From: an uncultured Clostridium sp.
GTDB lineage: Bacteria; Bacillota; Clostridia; Clostridiales; Clostridiaceae
Direction of reading: 5' to 3'
NCBI GenBank assembly: GCA_900543325.1
Contig: UQQU01000061.1
Coordinates: 1 to 21,273, forward strand
DNA length: 21,273 nt
Shown: one piece after another, positions 15,064-21,273 of the stretch
Layout: each line of letters opens with the position of its first letter
How positions within the stretch are numbered: the stretch's first letter is position 1
The notes under the pieces: model-generated
Told to the model about the DNA's origin: nothing
Databases searched by the model: none
The model's input: only the letters and a program-made list of their open reading frames with translations
Made by a program: the position numbers and the translations under genes

Positions 15064-15835
15064 ATACATACTTTCTCATGTGTTTTAATGCTGTTTTTTC
15101 TAACCTTGAAACTTGTGCCTGAGATATACCGATTTCATCTGCAACTTCCATTTGCGTTCTTCCATTAAAAAATCTTAATGTTAAAATTAACTTTTCTCTA
15201 TCATTTAATTTTTTCATAGCTTCTTTTATAGATATATTCTCTAACCAACTATCATCACTATTTTTAGAATCACTAATTTGATCCATTACATAAATAGCGT
15301 CACCTCCATCATGATAGATTGGTTCAAATAAAGAAACCGGATCTTGAATTGCATCTAAAGCAAAAACTACTTCTTCTCTTGGTATATTTAATTCTTTAGC
15401 AATTTGAGAAACTGTAGGTTCTTTATTATTGTCCTTAATAAGTTTATCACGTACAAGTAAAGCCTTATATGCAACATCTCTTAAAGATCTACTTACCCTA
15501 ATAGAGTTATTATCTCTTAAGTACCTTCTTATCTCACCTATTATCATAGGTACAGCATATGTAGAAAACTTAACATTTTGTGATAAATCAAAATTGTCGA
15601 TGGATTTCATCAATCCAATACAACCTACTTGAAATAAGTCATCTACATTTTCTCCTCTATTATTAAATCTTTGAATAACACTTAAAACTAACCTTAAATT
15701 CCCCTTAATAAAGGTCTCTCTTGCTTGGGTGTCTCCACTTCTCATCTTTAATAAAAGCTCTCTTTTTTCCTTTTCCTTTAGTACTGGTAATTTTGAAGTA
15801 TTTACTCCACAAATCTCAACTTTGTTAATAATCAA
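15062..15835 (-). CDS. sigG: Late forespore sigma factor, sigma-G
   Basis: Sigma-G directs late forespore transcription after engulfment. The 257 residues begin with the family-typical NKVEICGVNTSKLPVLKEKE, followed by region 2 (NLRLVLSVIQRF, DDLFQVGCIGLMKSID, FSTYAVPMIIGEIRRYLRD), region 3 and region 4 with the helix-turn-helix TQMEVADEIGISQAQVSRLE. The start is TTG at 15833-15835, after AAGGAG at 9 bases; no ATG is available at the conserved N terminus. The TTG lies inside a 7-base-pair hairpin, and a sigma-F consensus promoter sits in the gap after sigE. It has no pro-sequence, unlike sigma-E and sigma-K. Confidence 0.97.
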   Translation of the reverse strand: MIINKVEICGVNTSKLPVLKEKEKRELLLKMRSGDTQARETFIKGNLRLVLSVIQRFNNRGENVDDLFQVGCIGLMKSIDNFDLSQNVKFSTYAVPMIIGEIRRYLRDNNSIRVSRSLRDVAYKALLVRDKLIKDNNKEPTVSQIAKELNIPREEVVFALDAIQDPVSLFEPIYHDGGDAIYVMDQISDSKNSDDSWLENISIKEAMKKLNDREKLILTLRFFNGRTQMEVADEIGISQAQVSRLEKTALKHMRKYV

Positions 15836-15839
15836 AGTT
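15818..15839 (-). promoter_or_regulatory. Hairpin sequestering the sigG start codon
   Basis: AACTTTG (15818-15824) and CAAAGTT (15833-15839) form a perfect 7-base-pair stem with an 8-base loop in the sigG mRNA. The TTG start (15833-15835) is within the stem. The stem is AT-rich and only moderately stable. Confidence 0.45.
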
Positions 15840-15876
15840 AATCACTCCTTCAGAAGTAATAACATACTGCATTTAA

Positions 15877-15906
15877 AATTATTTCCGTTAGAGGATTCTT
15901 TTATAC
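15877..15906 (-). promoter_or_regulatory. Sigma-F promoter of sigG
   Basis: On the minus strand GTATA (15902-15906) and GGAAATAATT (15877-15886) are 15 bases apart. Both match the sigma-F consensus (GYWTA, N15, GGNRANANTW) at every specified base. They lie in the 81-base gap between sigE and sigG, about 40 bases before the sigG start. Confidence 0.82.
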
Positions 15907-15916
15907 TAAAGACAAC

Positions 15917-16624
15917 CTAAATCATTTTATTTATTTCTTTTTTTAACCTACTTATTATTTTCTTTTCTAATCTAGAAATATATGATTGAGATATTCCCAG
16001 AATATCTGCAACTTCTTTTTGAGTCTTTTCACTATTACCAGAAAGACCAAATCTTAATCGCACTATTTCTTTCTCTCTTTCATTTAAATTTCTTAAAGCT
16101 AAAAATAATAACTGCTTATCTACTTCATCTTCGATTAAGTTATATACAGTATCATTTTCGGTCCCTAAAATATCAGATAATAACAATTCATTTCCATCCC
16201 AATCTATATTTAATGGTTCATAAAAAGATACTTCTGCCTTCACCTTACTATTTCTTCTTAAATACATTAATATTTCGTTTTCAATACACCTTGATGCATA
16301 AGTAGCTAATTTAATTTTCTTTTCAGGATTAAAAGTATTTACAGCTTTAATCAATCCTATAGTTCCAACTGAAATTAAATCTTCAACACCTACACCCGTA
16401 TTCTCAAATTTTCTTGCTATATATACAACAAGTCTTAAATTCCTTTCTATAAGCGTATTTCTAACCCTTTCTCCACCAGTACTTAATTTATCTACTAATT
16501 CTTCCTCTTCATCTTTTTTAAGTGGTGGCGGTAAAGCATCATTACCACCTATATAATCTACTCTTTTTCTAAAAATATTAAATCTTGATAAGAGTTTATT
16601 AAGAAATAAGATTAACTTGCCCAT
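15917..16624 (-). CDS. sigE: Early mother-cell sigma factor, pro-sigma-E
   Basis: Sigma-E drives early mother-cell transcription and is made as an inactive precursor. The 235 residues start with a hydrophobic/basic pro-sequence; by analogy with Bacillus subtilis the mature protein should begin at Y24 (YIGGNDALPPPL). Region 2 (NLRLVVYIARKFENTG, DLISVGTIGLIKAV, LATYASRCIENEILMYLRR) and region 4 (TQKEVADILGISQSYISRLEK) are nearly textbook. ATG at 16622-16624 follows AGGAGG at 10 bases; that site overlaps the end of spoIIGA, whose stop codon is 14 bases upstream, so translation is coupled to its protease. Confidence 0.98.
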   Translation of the reverse strand: MGKLILFLNKLLSRFNIFRKRVDYIGGNDALPPPLKKDEEEELVDKLSTGGERVRNTLIERNLRLVVYIARKFENTGVGVEDLISVGTIGLIKAVNTFNPEKKIKLATYASRCIENEILMYLRRNSKVKAEVSFYEPLNIDWDGNELLLSDILGTENDTVYNLIEDEVDKQLLFLALRNLNEREKEIVRLRFGLSGNSEKTQKEVADILGISQSYISRLEKKIISRLKKEINKMI

Positions 16625-16638
16625 ACCTATTATACCTC

Positions 16639-17442
16639 CTATACTATACCTCTTGATAACAAGGCTTGAAATTCATCTTCCTTACTCAATTTTCTTTCAC
16701 ACCCACATATTACTGCTTCTACCTTTGTCCAACTATTTGCTTCTTCATTTCTAATCATTATATTCTGTCCCTTAAAGCCTCTTACTTCACCTACTTCATT
16801 AATAGTGTCATACTTTATAATAAACTTTTTATCATCAGCTATTTCAAATTGATTAAAATAAGTATTTTCAACTATTATACAAGGCAAATTAGTTACCGGC
16901 TCTCTCAATTCATTTCCCGTATCTAAAAATCCCTTAACTAGTACTGTTCTTGTTCCTTCTGTAATATATATATCATATAAAAAGTTTTTTACCATTGCTC
17001 TATCTTTAAGTAAATCTACAATTCGAGTTATAAAAATAAAAATAATAGCTACAGATAAAACTATAAATTTAGCTGAATTATTTTTAATAACAAACTCTTG
17101 CCCAATTAAATATGTATTTTGCATTTGTATTGCTCCAAAACATATACCACTTAGCATGAAGGCTAGCATAAAAAATATTGCAAGCGATTTAAAAACAAAT
17201 TTTAAATTTCTTTTCTCCATAGAAATATATATCATAATTGCTGGAACCAATATTTTTACTCCTATTGAGCTAAAAATCTTTACATTACAAAAAATAACTA
17301 ACCCGTATATACCCCCTAATAAAGCTGCTAAATATACATTTCTTTTCTTATAATTAACCCTCAATAACCTAAAAGTAAGTAGCAATAAGAATAAATTGAT
17401 TATTATATTTTCTAATAAATATATATCAATATAAACTTCCAT
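16639..17442 (-). CDS. spoIIGA: Pro-sigma-E processing aspartic protease SpoIIGA
   Basis: SpoIIGA sits in the sporulation septum and cleaves the pro-sequence of sigma-E when signalled by SpoIIR from the forespore. The 267 residues have about five hydrophobic segments in the first 140 residues, then a cytoplasmic protease domain with the aspartic-protease motif FLDTGN (D174). The length is within the family range. ATG at 17440-17442 follows GAGGGGG. sigE follows 14 bases downstream in the same operon. The promoter has an unusually long spacer with a Spo0A-like box. Confidence 0.95.
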   Translation of the reverse strand: MEVYIDIYLLENIIINLFLLLLTFRLLRVNYKKRNVYLAALLGGIYGLVIFCNVKIFSSIGVKILVPAIMIYISMEKRNLKFVFKSLAIFFMLAFMLSGICFGAIQMQNTYLIGQEFVIKNNSAKFIVLSVAIIFIFITRIVDLLKDRAMVKNFLYDIYITEGTRTVLVKGFLDTGNELREPVTNLPCIIVENTYFNQFEIADDKKFIIKYDTINEVGEVRGFKGQNIMIRNEEANSWTKVEAVICGCERKLSKEDEFQALLSRGIV

Positions 17443-17465
17443 ATACTCGCCCCCTCAATATATAA

Positions 17466-17498
17466 ATTATACCTTCATATGCAATTTTTTTTTGTCAC
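17466..17498 (-). promoter_or_regulatory. spoIIG promoter with 21-bp spacer and Spo0A-like box
   Basis: On the minus strand GTGACA (17493-17498) and a perfect TATAAT (17466-17471) are separated by 21 bases, mostly a run of A. Over-long spacing at a sigma-A promoter activated by Spo0A is the known design of spoIIG in Bacillus subtilis. TGACAAA at the -35 differs from a 0A box (TGWCGAA) at one base. Confidence 0.6.
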
Positions 17499-17507
17499 AT
17501 TGAAGGA

Positions 17508-17533
17508 GTTTAAAACAAGTTTTAAACCAAGTT
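17508..17533 (-). repeat. Tandem 12-bp repeats / 20-bp palindrome upstream of the spoIIG promoter
   Basis: GTTTAAAAC (17508-17516) and GTTTTAAAC (17519-17527) form a perfect inverted repeat with a 2-base centre. Read on the minus strand the same DNA is two tandem 12-base units, AAAACTTGGTTT and AAAACTTGTTTT, plus part of a third. It lies about 10 bases upstream of the -35, a typical activator position. Confidence 0.55.
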
Positions 17534-17633
17534 TTTTTACATTTTATCCTGTTTTTTTCTTATAAATTTTATTATTTTTTTTATTTCCTTTTTTATGTCT
17601 TTTTATGAAGGTAACGTAAATACTTTAAGAAAT

Positions 17634-17684
17634 AAAAAAAAATAGATAGATTAGGTAATATTTATTTACATAATCTATCTATTT
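17634..17684 (-). terminator. ftsZ terminator
   Basis: AAATAGATAGATTA (17640-17653) and TAATCTATCTATTT (17671-17684) form a perfect 14-base-pair stem with a 17-base loop, followed in the minus transcript by about nine U. Confidence 0.87.
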
Positions 17685-17701
17685 ATATTAATTAAATCTA
17701 A

Positions 17702-18817
17702 CTATTTTCTTGATCTTAAGAAACTTGGAATGTTTACACTTTCTCTATCTAAATCTAATAATGGATCAGTATGAGATGTTGTAGGTTCTTCTTCTTTCTT
17801 TACTGGCTCAACTGGTTTTGGTTCAATTCTAGGTTCACTAGCACTTGATACTAAATTACCATTATCTTCTTCAAAGCCAGTTGCAATTACAGTTAATCTA
17901 ATTTCGTCATTTAAGCTTTCATCAATAACTGCTCCGAATATAATATTAGCGTCCACATCAGCTGCTTCTCTAACAATTTCAGCTGCTTCATAAACTTCTA
18001 TAGCACCTAAATCTACTCCACCTGTAAAGTTAATTATAACTCCTGTCGCACCATCAATAGAAGTTTCTAATAATGGAGATGATATTGCTTGTCTAACTGC
18101 ATCTTGTGCCTTATTATCACCTTTTCCATAACCAACTCCCATATGAGCTAATCCTTTATCTTTCATTACTGTTTCAATATCAGCAAAGTCAGCATTAACT
18201 ACCCCTGGAATTGTAATAAGGTCAGATATCGCCTGTACACCTTGTCTTAAAACACCATCAGCTAATTTGAAAGAATCTAATAGTGTCGTTTTCTTATCTG
18301 CCATAGCTAAAAGTTTTTCATTTGGAATTATAACTAATGTATCAACATGTTGTTTTAAGTTTTCTAATCCCATTTCAGCATGTCTCATTCTTCTTTTTCC
18401 TTCAAATGGGAAAGGTTTAGTAACTACACCTACTGTTAGGATATTCATAGATTTAGCAATTTCAGCAACTACTGGAGCAGCACCTGTACCTGTTCCACCA
18501 CCCATACCAGCAGTGATAAATACCATATTAGCTCCTTTTATCGCCTCTGCTATTTCTTCTCTACTTTCTTCAGCTGCCTTTTTTCCGATTTCAGGATTAG
18601 CTCCAGCACCCAGTCCCTTAGTAAGCTTTTCACCTATTTGAATCTTAGTATTTGCTTGAGAAAGTAATAATGCTTGCTTATCTGTATTTACAACAATAAA
18701 CTCAACATTCTTTAACCCTTCAATTATCATTCTGTTAACGGCATTACCACCGCCACCGCCACAGCCTATTACCTTTATATTAGTTAATTCTTGCATATCT
18801 AATTCAAAATCTAACAA
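17702..18817 (-). CDS. ftsZ: Cell-division tubulin homologue FtsZ
   Basis: FtsZ polymerises with GTP into the division ring and, in sporulating cells, the polar septum. The 371-residue protein has the nucleotide-binding IGCGGGGGNAVNRM start, the tubulin signature GGGTGTG (residues 106-112), the catalytic T7 loop NADFADIE and the C-terminal partner-binding peptide VNIPSFLRSRK after a variable acidic linker. The start is TTG at 18815-18817 with AAGGAGG 7 bases upstream; the MLDF start is shared with relatives, and the internal ATG lacks a ribosome binding site. No ftsA lies beside it. It has its own terminator and a likely sigma-A promoter. Confidence 0.97.
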   Translation of the reverse strand: MLDFELDMQELTNIKVIGCGGGGGNAVNRMIIEGLKNVEFIVVNTDKQALLLSQANTKIQIGEKLTKGLGAGANPEIGKKAAEESREEIAEAIKGANMVFITAGMGGGTGTGAAPVVAEIAKSMNILTVGVVTKPFPFEGKRRMRHAEMGLENLKQHVDTLVIIPNEKLLAMADKKTTLLDSFKLADGVLRQGVQAISDLITIPGVVNADFADIETVMKDKGLAHMGVGYGKGDNKAQDAVRQAISSPLLETSIDGATGVIINFTGGVDLGAIEVYEAAEIVREAADVDANIIFGAVIDESLNDEIRLTVIATGFEEDNGNLVSSASEPRIEPKPVEPVKKEEEPTTSHTDPLLDLDRESVNIPSFLRSRK

Positions 18818-18930
18818 AATAACTCCTCCTTAAAACTCTCTCTATTAGTAATTTAAATACTTTCATAAAATTAACTTCACTAATTCATTTTTTAACTATA
18901 CTTTAAAATAAAAAATTATTTCGTACTTTA

Positions 18931-18959
18931 ATTTTACATCATTAAATATATGTTAACAA
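18931..18959 (-). promoter_or_regulatory. Likely ftsZ promoter with adjacent palindrome
   Basis: TTGTTA (18954-18959) and TAAAAT (18931-18936) are 17 bases apart on the minus strand, about 115 bases upstream of the TTG start. TAGCAAATTGCTA (18960-18972), a perfect palindrome about one base, abuts the -35 and could be an operator. Confidence 0.4.
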
Positions 18960-18972
18960 TAGCAAATTGCTA

Positions 18973-19189
18973 ATTGTTGAAGAATTTTGTAATGATTTCT
19001 TCACTTTTGTAAAAAATAAGTATCTAAATTTGCCAATTCATCCTAGTTAGTTTATGATTAAATCTTTTCATTAAAATATTATCTTATTATTAATATATAA
19101 TATCATATTTTAATTGTATCATAAATATAATTCAACGTACACTAAAAAAACTCCTCTATTTTTTAACATTTTTTTTAAATTTTATAACA
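18973..19189. other. AT-rich spacer between pilT and ftsZ
   Basis: The 407-base gap between ftsZ and pilT has the ftsZ promoter at one end and the pilT terminator at the other. In the remainder I see no credible gene, no ftsA remnant and no RNA gene, only AT-rich DNA. Confidence 0.5.
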
Positions 19190-19214
19190 TAAAAGAGCGT
19201 AAAAATTTACGCTC
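19190..19214 (-). terminator. pilT terminator
   Basis: GAGCGTA (19195-19201) and TACGCTC (19208-19214) form a stem with a 6-base loop, followed by UUUUAU in the minus transcript, 10 bases after the pilT stop codon. Confidence 0.75.
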
Positions 19215-19224
19215 ATCTAATTTT

Positions 19225-20280
19225 CTATAAGGTTATCATTCTTTTTAAAATTTCTCTATCTACTGCATAGGTCATTGCTGTATCCATAGAAATAACACCT
19301 TTTTTATACAACTCAGAAATTGACATATCCATAGTCTTCATACCATATTTATTACCTGTCTGAATAGCAGATTCAATTTGATATGTTTTTCCTTCTCTAA
19401 TTAGATTTTGAATTCCTGGAGTTGTAACCATCACTTCAAGAGCCGCTAATCTTCCATCACCATTTATATTAGGTAATAATTGTTGCGATATAACAGCTTG
19501 CAATACCGATGCTAATTGAATCTTTATTTGTTGTTGTTGATGTGGTGGAAATACATCTATTATTCTATCTATAGTCTTAGTTGCTCCAATAGTGTGTAAT
19601 GTTGAAAAAACTAAATGTCCTGTTTCTGCAGCTGTCATAGCTATAGAAATTGTTTCTGAATCTCTCATTTCACCTACTAAAATAACATCTGGATCTTCTC
19701 TTAAAATCGCTTTTAATGCACTTTCATAGCTTTTACTATCTTTTCCAATCTCTCTTTGATTTATTATGCATTTATTATGCTTGTGTAAATATTCAATAGG
19801 ATCTTCTAAAGTTATTATATGAGCTTGCCTACTATTATTAATTTCATTTATCATAGCTGCTAAAGTAGTACTCTTTCCGCTACCTGTTGCTCCTGTTACT
19901 AATACAAGCCCTCTCTTCTTATTGACTATCTCCTTAAGTACTTTTGGATACTTTAATTCATCTAATGTAGGTACTTTAAGTGCAATAACTCTTATTGCTA
20001 TAGCATCACTATTTCTTTGTTTAAAAATGTTAACTCTAAATCTACCTATTCCTTTAACAGAATAAGATGTATCAAACTCACCAATATTTAAATATTCATG
20101 GTATTTTTCACCTAAGATTTCTTTAGAGAATTTTTCCGTATCATTAGGTGATAATTTATTACTACCGATTTGAATAAGTTTTTCATTGCACCTTATGGTA
20201 GGTGGCAGTCCAACTGTCAAATGTAAATCCGATGCATTCATTTCTATAGTTTTACTTAATAGTTCTTCTAATAAATACAT
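19225..20280 (-). CDS. pilT: Type IV pilus retraction ATPase PilT
   Basis: PilT-family hexameric ATPases disassemble type IV pili and power twitching or gliding. The 351-residue length matches PilT. Visible are the N-terminal ASDLHLTVG motif (residues 16-24), Walker A GATGSGKST (130-138), the Asp box (TLEDPIEYLH), Walker B DPDVILVGEMRD and the His box TGHLVFSTLHT. The C-terminal AIRTREGK-like motif is degenerate here (LIREGKTYQIESAIQTG). ATG at 20278-20280 follows AAGGAGAG. It lies 102 bases downstream of sigK, a clostridial arrangement, with no other pilus genes in the window. Confidence 0.92.
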   Translation of the reverse strand: MYLLEELLSKTIEMNASDLHLTVGLPPTIRCNEKLIQIGSNKLSPNDTEKFSKEILGEKYHEYLNIGEFDTSYSVKGIGRFRVNIFKQRNSDAIAIRVIALKVPTLDELKYPKVLKEIVNKKRGLVLVTGATGSGKSTTLAAMINEINNSRQAHIITLEDPIEYLHKHNKCIINQREIGKDSKSYESALKAILREDPDVILVGEMRDSETISIAMTAAETGHLVFSTLHTIGATKTIDRIIDVFPPHQQQQIKIQLASVLQAVISQQLLPNINGDGRLAALEVMVTTPGIQNLIREGKTYQIESAIQTGNKYGMKTMDMSISELYKKGVISMDTAMTYAVDREILKRMITL

Positions 20281-20323
20281 TTTTTCTCTCCTTATTATAT
20301 TTCATCTATAAGTATAATTAATT

Positions 20324-20340
20324 CTATTTTAGTAAAATAG
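20324..20340 (-). promoter_or_regulatory. Palindrome upstream of pilT
   Basis: CTATTTT (20324-20330) and AAAATAG (20334-20340) are perfect inverted repeats around three bases, 43 bases upstream of the pilT ATG and 42 bases past the sigK stop codon. It may be an operator or a weak hairpin; no U-tract marks it as a terminator. Confidence 0.35.
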
Positions 20341-20382
20341 CCCACATAATTCAACTTTTTTATGAAATTCACAGGTTATTAT

Positions 20383-21078
20383 TTACTTAAATATTAACTC
20401 TTTCTTCAGTTTTTTTAATGCTTTTTTTTCTATTCTAGAAACATAAGATCTTGATATCCCAAGTAAACTTGCAATCTCTCTTTGTGTCTTACATTTCCCA
20501 TCAATTAGCCCATATCTCATTCTAATAATCTCTCCTTCTCTCTCATTTAAAGAAGTATTTATTTTAGAGTACAAAGCTTTAATTTGTATGTTAGTTTCAA
20601 CTTTATCAATAACAGAGTCTTTATCACTACTTAACACGTCTATTAGACTTATTTCATTTCCTTCCTTATCAACTCCAATTGGATCATGAAGAAAAGTCTC
20701 ACCTTTTTGCTTTTTACTACTTCTAAACAACATTAAAATTTCATTTTCAATGCATCTAGATGCATATGTAGCTAATCTTGTACCCTTTGATGCATCAAAT
20801 GAATCAATAGCCTTTATTAATCCTACTGTACCAATAGATATAAGTTCATCTATATCTTTATTAGGTATTTGATATTTTTTCACAATATGTGCAACTAATC
20901 TAAGGTTCCTTTCTATTAATACACCTTTAGCCTTTTTGTCACCAGCTTTTAATAATTCTAAATATTTCTGCTCTTCTTTTTCATCTAAAGGCTGTGGAAA
21001 CGTATTGTTACCTGAAATATATCCAGTTAAAAATACATTAGTACACAATAATTCTAATATATTACCAATAACTATCAC
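20383..21078 (-). CDS. sigK: Late mother-cell sigma factor, pro-sigma-K
   Basis: Sigma-K controls late mother-cell genes for coat, cortex and spore release, and in some clostridia also acts early. The 231-residue precursor has a hydrophobic pro-sequence; by analogy with Bacillus subtilis the mature protein starts near Y20 (YISGNNTFPQPL). Region 2 (NLRLVAHIVKKY, DELISIGTVGLIKAIDSF, LATYASRCIENEILMLFR), FLHDPIGVDKEGNEISLIDVL and region 4 (TQREIASLLGISRSYVSRIEKKAL) are diagnostic of sigma-K. GTG at 21076-21078 follows a perfect AGGAGG at 7 bases. The gene is contiguous, with no skin-type prophage interruption. Confidence 0.97.
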   Translation of the reverse strand: MIVIGNILELLCTNVFLTGYISGNNTFPQPLDEKEEQKYLELLKAGDKKAKGVLIERNLRLVAHIVKKYQIPNKDIDELISIGTVGLIKAIDSFDASKGTRLATYASRCIENEILMLFRSSKKQKGETFLHDPIGVDKEGNEISLIDVLSSDKDSVIDKVETNIQIKALYSKINTSLNEREGEIIRMRYGLIDGKCKTQREIASLLGISRSYVSRIEKKALKKLKKELIFK

Positions 21079-21105
21079 TAAGCTTCCTCCTAGTAGTGCT
21101 TATTA

Positions 21106-21114
21106 TATAATATG
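21106..21114 (-). promoter_or_regulatory. Possible sigK -10 element
   Basis: CATATTATA on the minus strand fits the CATANNNTA -10 of sigma-K and, less well, sigma-E promoters. An AATATTT resembling a sigma-E -35 lies upstream, but the spacing is about two bases short. It ends 27 bases before the GTG. Confidence 0.3.
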
Positions 21115-21166
21115 ATAGTTTTTAAAAATATTGCTTAAAGAATTTAAATTAATTTTCTTGACACAC

Positions 21167-21215
21167 TTGTTCGTTACGTGGAAGCGAAAAAATGAAATAT
21201 TTATTTTCCAGTAAC
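21167..21215 (+). repeat. Right copy of an edge repeat, outward facing, with a hairpin
   Basis: Reading rightward, TTGTTCGTTACGTGGAAGCG matches the left-edge copy on the opposite strand. TGGAA (21179-21183) pairs with TTCCA (21206-21210) around a 22-base loop, and GTTAC (21173-21177) with GTAAC (21211-21215) extends the stem past one bulged G. The last pair of the upper stem is A-U here and G-C in the left copy. The remaining bases to the window edge contain TATAAT (21240-21245) without a good -35. Confidence 0.5.
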
Positions 21216-21273
21216 CGGGAAATTTTCACCTAGAATTTATATAATTGATTCCGTAAAGTTTGCTAAAGTTTTT

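Noticed and set aside
15982..16305. Plus-strand open frame of 107 codons opposite sigE
   Set aside because: Antisense shadow of sigma-E; no ribosome binding site and low-complexity hydrophobic translation.
18267..18641. Plus-strand open frame of 124 codons opposite ftsZ
   Set aside because: Antisense shadow of the conserved FtsZ core; proline/alanine-rich translation with no ribosome binding site.
20383..21078. A skin-type prophage insertion in sigK
   Set aside because: The sigK frame is complete from pro-sequence to the end of region 4.
21158..21186. TTGACA at 21158-21163 as a sigma-A -35 on the plus strand
   Set aside because: No -10 occurs at 16-18 bases; the expected position reads GAAGCG.
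1..21273. A transposon or genomic island bounded by the edge inverted repeats
   Set aside because: The interval holds essential core genes in conserved order and no transposase or integrase; the repeats are more likely scattered copies.
1..21273. CRISPR arrays, tRNA or rRNA genes
   Set aside because: No regularly spaced repeats, cloverleaf with CCA end or rRNA signature was seen on either strand.

Overview
The window is a low-GC Clostridium sensu stricto (cluster I) type chromosome segment. Evidence: very AT-rich DNA, strong AGGAGG-type ribosome binding sites, the clostridial order sigK-pilT-ftsZ-spoIIGA-sigE-sigG-ylmC-nrdR-pgeF-phoP-phoR-pstSCAB-phoU-(PDZ/radical SAM)-der-gpsA-spoIVA, and three sporulation sigma factors. 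All 20 recognisable full-size genes lie on the minus strand, so transcription runs from the right edge to the left. The genus is inferred from gene order and protein character; the species cannot be told.

Layout in the direction of transcription. (1) Mother-cell/cell-division block, 21.1-15.9 kb: pro-sigma-K (uninterrupted, no skin element), a PilT-type ATPase, FtsZ (no ftsA beside it), then the spoIIG operon spoIIGA-sigE, encoding the protease that activates pro-sigma-E and its substrate. (2) Forespore sigma-G, with a textbook sigma-F promoter, a TTG start and a stem-loop over that start, followed by ylmC and nrdR. (3) Phosphate block, 14.0-6.4 kb: pgeF-phoP-phoR, then pstS-pstC-pstA-pstB-phoU, preceded by a clear array of 11-bp phased PhoP boxes and internally punctuated by a terminator-like hairpin after pstS and a stem-loop between pstA and pstB. 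(4) Housekeeping operon, 6.2-2.6 kb: PDZ/radical-SAM DUF512 protein, the ribosome-assembly GTPase Der and GpsA, joined by 2-nt gaps. (5) spoIVA (spore-coat scaffold ATPase), then a small BECR-fold nuclease-like gene. (6) At the left edge, a near-consensus sigma-A promoter fires leftward into a structured leader with a 23-codon reading frame.

The known parts form two programmes. Sporulation: Spo0A/sigma-A to spoIIG to sigma-E; sigma-F to sigma-G; sigma-K; SpoIVA for the coat. Phosphate homeostasis: Pst uptake, PhoU, PhoR/PhoP. Most intergenic gaps contain a readable terminator, promoter or palindrome.

The least explained signals are at the two window edges. A related motif of about 45 nt occurs at both, facing outward, and can form the same hairpin with one compensatory base-pair change. 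At the left edge it lies in the leader RNA and has an alternative, mutually exclusive pairing. This suggests a repeated structured RNA or element end that I cannot name. Several computed start sites were moved to internal codons (der, the radical-SAM gene, pstC, pstS, phoP, ylmC) because the ribosome binding site demands it.
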